A DNA stretch of 64,000 nucleotides from Wolfiporia cocos (Eukaryota > Basidiomycota > Agaricomycetes > Polyporales > Phaeolaceae). Below are positions 57,128-64,000 of the stretch, in pieces. Numbering within the stretch: position 1 is the first letter of the stretch; each line of letters opens with the position of its first letter. A program made the translations under genes and the position numbers. The stretch lies in contig JACCLO010000011.1 of NCBI GenBank assembly GCA_029448655.1, positions 1,488,001-1,552,000 on the forward strand, written 5' to 3'. The notes beneath the pieces were generated by a model. That model had not been told where the DNA came from and did no database searches. It saw only the letters and a list, made by a program, of their open reading frames with translations.

Positions 57128-57245
57128 TGACTAGGACATGATCACATGACGTCGTGCAGGGCGCGTCTGGCATGCCTGTGGCTGAGCTTCCTGGTATGGT
57201 GCTCTAGACTTCCAACGCGATCCCGAGTGATCCGCTTGACGGATG
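57128..57245. repeat. Diverged inverted copy of the 53.1-kb palindrome arm
   Basis: Read on the minus strand, this matches about 53092-53208 at roughly three of four positions (ACATCCGTCAAGCGGATC, TTGGAAGTCT, GAAGCTCAGCCAC, CATGTGATC) with one gap of about 7 bp. Confidence 0.6.
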
Positions 57246-58850
57246 TTGACAGTATTGGTACGCATTGGGTTGCCTAATCATAAGTAATGCCGATAGTTCT
57301 CCCATTGTGTGTAAAATACAAGGGACCCGCTAGACTGTGTTTGCAAAGCTTGCCATGACTGGACACACACCTGTATGCTATAACAGTAGCACATACTCGT
57401 GATTTCAATTGATGTACAAGCCATTCATAATCAGTAATGAGTTATTTAATCTATTCTAACATGACTTGGCTACTGATACAAGAGATTGTAGACGTAAAAA
57501 CATGTCAGCATCTATGATATCAACTATCAAGAACTCATCGCTGTGTTCATAATCAGGGACCACAAATGCGCCTCCGATAATTGTATGAAGAGGTACTATC
57601 TCGTACTGTGTGCGTGGATTGAGCTTCAGGCGATAAAACCCGAGGTCACGGTCCTTTGAACACTCGACTCCTGTTCTTCCATCCATAGGCATTATCAGTG
57701 CCAAAGGATATAATATATCCTTCGCAATAGCTGTGAGCCATATATGAGGCATGTGTTTATAAAGGAATAATTGAAGGGTACCATTTGGTGTACTGCTGTC
57801 AATCACATTCTTCACCAGGTATGTGAAGACAAATATCAATTGCGCAAATATCGGCCGCTCCATGGTTTTGAGAAGCACATAGTCATACCACGGCTTTCCA
57901 TGGAAATCTGGATTGCATCGTAGAAGATCTGTAGCTGTCCTCCACATTTCATAAGACTCATAGTTGACTTTTAGAATGACACACGCACAATCAAAGACAC
58001 ACACTGGGGGAAGGGGGATCACGTGAAAGCGCCTTCCTGGTCCGGGCATCTAAGGCTGAAATGGCCAAGACAAGTCTGAGGTTCACTCAAGACTGTCTGG
58101 TGTTTATATACTCCTACACTGTTTGTACATGTTATGGTGTGTGGCCTGTAGGGCATCAGCGCTGAGGTAATCTATGTGCTACGTGGTGGCCAGTAAGGGC
58201 ATCGGAGCGTGAGCGCTGGTACGGCTAGGGGAGCGCTGGATGTCTATGACAACATAGCGGGATAGACCTGATCTGTGGTTCTCGTCAATCAGGGGTTCGC
58301 CGGTAATGGCGGGGTTCTATGTCCATGATCGGGGTGTCTGCTGTCCAGGTTCCCAAGGACTGGTACTGAGGGGAAGGTATGTGGCGGCCCAGGTTCCCAC
58401 GTGCTGGTACTGCCGGGACTGTGGACGGCCAGTACGGGCCGTGCATGATGTAGGGTGATCGAGCATGATTGGCTGCGATTGGTACGTAGAGTCCTGTGAC
58501 TGCTGGGGTTCTCAGTCGTACAATTGCTGCCCGAGGTCGGTGTTCCTCGTAGACTAGGGCAGCTGGAGTTTAAGGCCTTCCATGGGCCTTAGTCCATATA
58601 GTACATAGTCCGTGCCGGTAATGGCATGAGTCCGTGGTCGGTAATGACCGTGCAACCAGTAATGGTGGTGGTTCGTGGAGATGGGAGGCATAGGGTTCGG
58701 TTGGTTGGGTGGATGGAGTCCTAGCCATGAGTCTGGATGGTCGTGACCTGATGAGGTGTGGTCCAGGTAGCAAGGGATTGGTCTGGTTAGGTGCTACTGG
58801 GCTCATTGTGGTTGGTCGGGGTCATGTGACTGCTATTGGCTTTATACTGG

Positions 58851-59105
58851 TGTCACAGATAATGCGAAAGCATAATATCATAGACGTTACGGAGCAATAA
58901 CTAGGGTACATTACCCGTACGTGGCGCCGGCATACATGGCCTACACCATAGAGTGTCTAATAGGCGCCAAGCGTGGGAATATGAACTGCAGATATAGCTG
59001 GACCCTCGATAGCAGCATGAGCTGTTATCGTAGCCCTTTTGGGGGAGTGGTCTATAACACCACTCATAAGCGCGTTGCATTGGGTCCGCTGCGCGTCTTG
59101 TGATA
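58851..59105 (+). repeat. TRIM 5' LTR
   Basis: 255 bp with edges TGTCACAGATAATG and GTCTTGTGATA; it encodes a chance 60-codon frame that recurs in the 3' LTR. Confidence 0.93.
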
Positions 59106-59517
59106 TAATAACAGCTCACCCGGTCGCCGGTTCGAACCTGGGTGGTGGCAAATATTTCCACTGCCTGGGGCGCTTCCGAACCACTGGCGGCTGAGGGAAA
59201 AGTACCCACCACGTGACCCCCTGTATCATGGGGCCCCTCTATAACCGTAAGGTATCAGGGGATAAGATTGGTCAAAGCTTGCGTGGTAAAAACTACTATT
59301 AAATAGCCTTAACCCGCACCCAAAATCCAGGGTGTAAGTCGGGCCTTCAAGAGGTTGGCACACACGTCATAAGCCAAATGGTATAAGGGATTGGGGGTAC
59401 CCTTCACCAGGCACAATGACAAAGCATAGTAGAAGTGATACTTAGTACCGGGGGCGGCTTGATGCAGCCTAAGTTATCTCCTTAACCAGAGACGGTTAAT
59501 CCTTGAAGTGGGGGTAA

Positions 59518-59772
59518 TGTCACAGATAATGCGAAAGCATAATATCATAGACGTTACGGAGCAATAACTAGGGTACATTACCCGTACGTGGCGCCGGCAT
59601 ACATGGCCTACACCATAGAGTGTCTAATAGGCGCCAAGCGTGGGAATATGAACTGCAGATATAGCTGGACCCTCGATAGCAGCATGAGCTGTTATCGTAG
59701 CCCTTTTGGGGGAGTGGTCTATAACACCACTCATAAGCGCGTTGCATTGGGTCCGCTGCGCGTCTTGTGATA
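59518..59772 (+). repeat. TRIM 3' LTR
   Basis: Identical partner of 58851-59105, preceded by the polypurine tract. Confidence 0.93.
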
Positions 59773-62615
59773 ACTGGACTGGACGTGTGGTCTGGGTTCT
59801 TAGGTGTGGCTGGTGATGCTGTTAGCTAGTGCCTGTGGTGGTATGTGTGTAGGGCTTGGATCTAGCTGAGGCATTGGGTTTCCAGCCTCGGGGGTGCTCT
59901 CAATGATTGGAAAAGGTACTGTGCCTAGAAGCTTGAAATTGGCGTGTGACATAGAAGTCGATATTCCGTGACCTGTGTATGTGTGGCATGAGTATTGCTA
60001 AATGAATGGATATACAACATACCATATCAGTAGGTAAGACTTTGACTGGATAATTCGCAAACCTGAGCCCTTGAGCTGCCAGGAAACTCCCAAGAAGCTT
60101 CCGAGGTGCTTGTGGAAATTAGCAAATGCGGCGTGAGCGTTAGGAATGTCTCAAAGTGCAGAAATCTCGACAGGTTTCTCCACAGCGCCCAGATGGATAT
60201 GTGCTGATCCAAATGAGATATTGTCATTGTCAATATCTTCTTGGATAGGTCCATCCTTCATATAATCGATATATGCATCGTAATTGTCAATCCTTGAGTG
60301 TATAAGAGATGCGACTTGATGATTATGGCTTCAAGTGAGAATCTGTGAAACAGAGAATATGTGGAGATGTTGCAGAGTAGTGGTGAAGTTCATACTTGAT
60401 CAGCAATGTCCTTGTAGTTTGTTTGTTGATATGCCTTCTTTAGTGAGTGATGCATCTTCTCATTAGGCTTCGTATTGTAGTTTCGAGTAACGCCTTTTTC
60501 CTTGATGTCTTGAAACGCATGCTGTTGTGAATGCGCTTTGGGGAAATTCCAGTTCTTGCTACCTCCCATCTTGCTTGAGTACTCCTAGCAATGCCTTTGT
60601 GTAAGATGCTTATTCAGAGAATGGTCCACTTACCTTGATAAGTTTTGAGAAATGCAACAGCTCCTCTTGGCCCTCTGCCAGTCATCTTGAGGTGTGAACC
60701 TCAAACAACAAGTACATATCGAGTACAAGATAGCTACGCAAGCAGCCTAGAATTAGATACTCAGCAGATCCAGGCCTCGTGCTGAGGATATTATGGGTGG
60801 CAAATATAGCAAGCTATGTCAAGTAATTGGAAAGTGTTAAATGCTGAGATCAGGGGGTGCACACCTTTGACATATCCTCGAGCTTTCTGCCATCTGTGAA
60901 GTTGATGCCCATGATATTGTCAAAATGGTTAAAGCCTCGCCATCATGGGATTTTTGACGCCCTAATCACACATGAATAAGGAATATTTGAGACACCACAT
61001 GCAGACTTACTGATCATCAACCATGATTGCTGCATCCCATCCAATATTATTGACATGAGCTTTTATTTCTGGCCAAAGATGGTCACCAAATAGCCCGAGA
61101 TGATATGCATGTAGCCTGTCAAATGACAGAGCTTTGTGTACATCTGTAGTGGCAATCTTCCAAAATGAATTCTGACTAGGGAATCAGAGCGTTGTTATTC
61201 AACAGAAAAATAGGATTGTGACCTGAATAGAACGAAGTCCATGTTTCTTCAGAACCGCCTCTTGCTCAGCCTTGGTTGGTAGTGCCTTAGCAGTTTTTAA
61301 AAGCTTTGCAGAGTCAACTGATGTCCTAAGTGGGTGTTCCACACTAACATCAGCAAGCTGTGAGGAAGGTACTAAACATATTGGACAAGGGCATAGTCCA
61401 TTTGCTCCACGGATCAGAGCCATAAAGCATCTAGAGTTGAGATGAGATTCTGGCAAAGCAGGGTCAATCAAAACCTACTGCTCCTCATAATCCGTGGACA
61501 GGATCAAAATAAATATCCATATCCATCACAAAATTTCATCACCACATTTGACATGGTATCCAGTTCGTGAATGTTGTGCAACATTATTCATGAATGGCAA
61601 GAATCCCTTGTGCCAGACAACTCGTTTGAAGTCTGCGAATGAAGTCTTTCCATCTTCTGCAGAATCATTGTCTACCTAGAAATATTATGAGGATGACTGC
61701 ATCAACTATGAGATTTAACGTACAATTGGTAGCCAGCCAATAACACATCCACCCCCAACACCCTCACTATTTCGGATTTCGGCTGGAAGATGGGCCACTC
61801 GAGCAATAACTGGATATCCCTTCTGGGTTCCAAATGATGACAGTCGAGTCTTGTCTGCATAAGTAATGATGCCAAATGCAGTTGCTCCCGGAGGAAGCTT
61901 AGACTGGAACAAATTTAGAGTGTCATATAAACACAAGAAACAATACACACCTGGACTTCCCATAGCCTATCCCCAGTCCATGGCTCATGAATAAATCTTT
62001 CCCAGTCAGACCCTGTGTATCGGTAAAGTCTGGTTGGATTCCAATGCCAATGCTGGGACAGGGTAGGGTTCTTTAACGAATCCAGAACCCACTCCCAAAC
62101 ATCCCGTCCATAGACATCGAATTCTCGAGTTTCATTCTTGTAAGGTACAGTAATAGTGTGTTTCTCAAACTGTTGAAAGAATAAGACTCAGTATTGAAGA
62201 CATTTTAACATAGCCTTACAGGAGTCAATTGATTTGATGCCACATCCCAGACATCACGGAGTTGTGCTTCACTGGTGAGCGAAAATCTCATCTTTCCTGT
62301 AGCGACTGCATTAATCAGCTTTATGAGTGAATCAATTTGGTCATGCTTGAGAGAAGATTTGAGTGCAATTTCTGCAAACTCAAAGTCTGCATGGGTTTGA
62401 AATGGCTCCCAGGGTGATTTTGACATTGGTGGACTGGGAGCCTCATTGTCTTCCTGCCCATACTCTTTGAAAGGCTGAACGCGCCGTGGAATGTAGCTGC
62501 TTGGGTGGTATTCAGTCATGATATCATCCTTAGTGGGTGACCATATTTTAGATGGTGACGAATGCTCTGCACAAAAGAATGAGTCTTAACGCACAACTCC
62601 AGTATGCTTATGTTA

Positions 62616-63054
62616 ACTTTTCCGGTGTGCGTTCCACGTTGTTGCACTCATGCGTTCATCAATTTGCAATGAACAAATTCCAATACATTGAGTACAAATG
62701 GCTAAGGTGCGTACATGTCTTTTTTCCACATAAATACTAGACTACTCCTACACACAAACCACCGCCATTACAGCAATTGTGCCAGGCGCCCCCAATTGCG
62801 TCCCGAAAAGAGCAGCTAGTACAAGGGGTCGTGTAGAAGTAGTGCGCGCAGCACTGCTGGTTTCGGGACGCAATCAGAGGCACATGGGACAATTGCTGTA
62901 ATGGTGGTGGTTCGTGCGTAGGGAGTAGTCTAGTATTTATGCGGAAAAAAGACATGTACGCACCTTAGCCGTTTGTACTCAACGTACTGGAATTTGTTCA
63001 TTGCGAATTGATGAGCACATGAGTGCGACAACGTGGAACACACACCGGAAAAGT
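62616..63054. mobile_element. Foldback MITE, about 195-bp arms, in a Plavaka intron
   Basis: The left arm starts ACTTTTCCGGTGTGCG and the right arm ends CACACCGGAAAAGT. The arms stay paired inward through CAATGAACAAATTCCA, AAGGTGCGTACATGTC, AAATACTAGACTACTCC and CCATTACAGCAATTG. Only about 50 bp (around 62810-62860) are unpaired. There is no coding capacity. The TSD is unclear: the flanks are TTA and CAA or a short TA-like site. Confidence 0.85.
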
Positions 63055-63533
63055 CAAAACCTAAGTGGTTCACCTTGCATCGTGGTATCCCTGTTGCTCC
63101 CTCCTAAAGAATCTTTGACCACTGGTGTCCCAGTGTCTGCTGGAAAGTTGTATAGCACAAGGGTCATCTTCTAATCAATATTGAATGCAGGAAATATAAC
63201 TCACCTCCAGTCTTAACACCAAGGTACATTGGAGGGGGTGCTACAGCATGAGGGGGATGCTTCAGACCTGATTATACATTCGAAACGCTAGTAGTGAATG
63301 GGCATTTACAATAATTGTCAGATAGGTGTACCTTTACTTATTGGTGGATCATCCCCTGAGTCATCCATAAGCTGAGCATACTCCTCCCGTATTCTGGCAT
63401 CCATCCTGCATTTTTCATATGGCTACCCCGACCCTTAGTCTTGAATACACCATTGCAGATTTCACAAGTGAATACGCCATAGGATATGCCTAATACCAGC
63501 TGGCTGCCCTCCAGTTTGTCAGGCATAGTAACG

Positions 63534-63596
63534 AACGAGACAGTTAACGAGACAGTTAACGAGACAGTTAACGAGACAGTTAACGAGACAGTCAAG
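63534..63596. repeat. 12-bp tandem repeat
   Basis: About five copies of ACAGTTAACGAG lie just upstream of the Plavaka ATG on the minus strand, in its presumed 5' leader. Confidence 0.85.
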
Positions 63597-63599
63597 CTC

Positions 63600-64000
63600 A
63601 AGTCTTCAAAAAAATGCAGTAGCACAGTATGGCGCCACACGTGATCACGATCATGATCGTGTACCTGTCGTGATGGTATCACCATCACGTTGTAACCATG
63701 TGATCATTCACCGAGTAATATTGCCAATTGATAAGCTCAGATTGGAATCTCCCATGTGGTACCCGCGATTGGAATAGTATTAATCTTATTATCATTACTT
63801 TACAATCAGCGCTAACCCATTATAGCTGCATTGCAACCCCGGTTGCAACCAGCCCGCGTTGTAATGCTAAGGATTTTTCCGACAATATTCCCACTACCTC
63901 CGGTAGTGGGTCTTGGAGTGTAAATCAGAACACAAAAGGTTTCAAAATTTCCCTCAGGCTTGAGGGCAGGTCTCCGGTTACAATTTTTCTTATCAGCTTG
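63600..64000. other. Window end, palindrome-rich spacer
   Basis: Two short palindromes sit together, GATCACGATCATGATCGTG (63642-63660) and CGTGATGGTATCACCATCACG (63669-63689). They might belong to the subterminal region of the Plavaka element. A CCCACTACCTCCGGTAGTGGG hairpin is at about 63890-63910. No gene is supported. Confidence 0.45.

Larger units (their letters stand above)
58851..59772 (+). mobile_element. TRIM (terminal-repeat retrotransposon in miniature), 922 bp
   Basis: Two 255-bp direct repeats, identical as read (58851-59105 and 59518-59772), enclose a 412-bp interior and are flanked by the TSD ACTGG (58846-58850 and 59773-59777). The interior ends in a polypurine tract CTTGAAGTGGGGGTAA directly before the 3' LTR, which fixes the orientation as plus. 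There is no coding capacity; it needs enzymes in trans. A GGTTCGAACCT motif (59132-59142), like a tRNA B box or T-loop, lies 27 bp after the 5' LTR. The LTR start TGTCACAG equals that of the Gypsy element. Confidence 0.93.
57977..59951. mobile_element. Solo LTR in the Plavaka gene, carrying a nested TRIM
   Basis: Outer edges TGACACACGCAC and GGCGTGTGACA are flanked by TAGAA on both sides (57972-57976 and 59952-59956), a perfect TSD. Without the TRIM and its TSD copy it is 1,048 bp. It contains GTTTATATACTCC near 58100 and GTAATGG phrases typical of the Gypsy LTRs here. The transposase frame continues across the insertion once it is left out. Confidence 0.9.
57456..63526 (-). pseudogene. Plavaka-type transposase, interrupted and mutated
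   Basis: A multi-exon transposase of the Plavaka group (Agaricomycete DNA transposons) starts at the ATG at 63526. In order: N-terminal CEICNGVF...H finger; WEPFQTHADFEFAEI (about 62400); LWEVQ then SKLPPGATAF (about 61900); YADKTRLSSFGTQKGYPVIAR; CFMALIRGANGLCPCPICLVP (about 61420); ALSFDRLHAYH (about 61110); NWNFPKAHSQQHAF (about 60550); and, beyond an insertion, EMWRTATDLLRC...DRDLGFYRLK...IVDIIDADMFLR (57490-57970). Nonsense codons: TGA at 61526-61528, one near 60950, one near 60685 and one near 60152. At least two of these fall where the family has Arg, suggesting CGA to TGA changes. A solo LTR (57977-59951) splits the C-terminal part; removing it restores EYRLLKVNYES across the junction. 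Confidence 0.85.

Noticed and set aside
59100..59160. tRNA gene or tRNA-derived SINE suggested by GGTTCGAACCT
   Set aside because: No complete cloverleaf could be folded: the acceptor and anticodon arms do not pair. It lies in the TRIM interior.
58921..59770. Two identical 60-codon frames
   Set aside because: They are the same stretch of the two TRIM LTRs, and LTRs are not expected to code here.

Overview
This is a window of nuclear DNA from a filamentous basidiomycete, most likely an Agaricomycete. The protein-coding genes carry many short introns (GT...AG, about 45-65 bp). The gene families also fit: a VTS1/Smaug SAM protein, a mitofusin Fzo1, a GPI-anchored GH16 glucanase, a DUF6534 membrane protein, Plavaka-type transposase and DUF6698 relics. 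There are no prokaryotic operons, tRNA genes, rRNA genes or CRISPR arrays.

Layout. 1-12.5 kb is gene-poor: LTR pieces, a 74-bp-armed inverted repeat, about 2 kb of minisatellite DNA, three solo LTRs of one family (ends TGTTAC...GTAACA) and two hAT-like non-autonomous elements with 8-bp target duplications; the second hAT-like element contains a further solo LTR. 12.8-16.6 kb is a complete Mutator-like (MULE) DNA transposon with long TIRs, an 8-bp TSD and a 7-exon transposase that reads through without a stop (985 aa). 17.1-32 kb is the host gene island: a DUF6534 gene, VTS1 (-), FZO1 (-), a GH16 glucanase (+) and two nearly identical tandem SDR genes (+).

32.6-43.8 kb holds a proline-rich gene whose 5' side was hit by a very young 10,005-bp Ty3/Gypsy chromovirus. 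Its two 699-bp LTRs differ by one base as read, and the 5-bp TSD is GGGTC. Its pol ends in a chromodomain followed by a dUTPase domain, and it carries an extra ORF upstream of gag. 44.4-48.1 kb is a multi-exon gene with two C-terminal RanBP2-type zinc fingers, inactivated by a nonsense codon, frameshifts and an exonic solo LTR. 49-50.2 kb is a solo LTR split by another solo LTR. 51.4-57.2 kb contains a DUF6698 pseudogene, palindromic repeats, an inverted-repeat element built from 86-bp units, and a USE1 SNARE pseudogene.

57.4-63.5 kb is a Plavaka transposase pseudogene carrying three later insertions. One is a foldback MITE in an intron. Another is a solo LTR in the coding sequence (TSD TAGAA). 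The third is a 922-bp TRIM (miniature LTR element) inside that LTR (TSD ACTGG).

Reading the TSDs in order gives a relative history: old Plavaka and hAT elements, then solo LTRs, then the Gypsy copy and the TRIM, which are the youngest. The Gypsy element and the TRIM share the same polypurine tract and LTR edge, so the TRIM may be moved by a Gypsy-type machinery. Exon coordinates were worked out by hand from splice signals and frame continuity; no alignment or database search was run.
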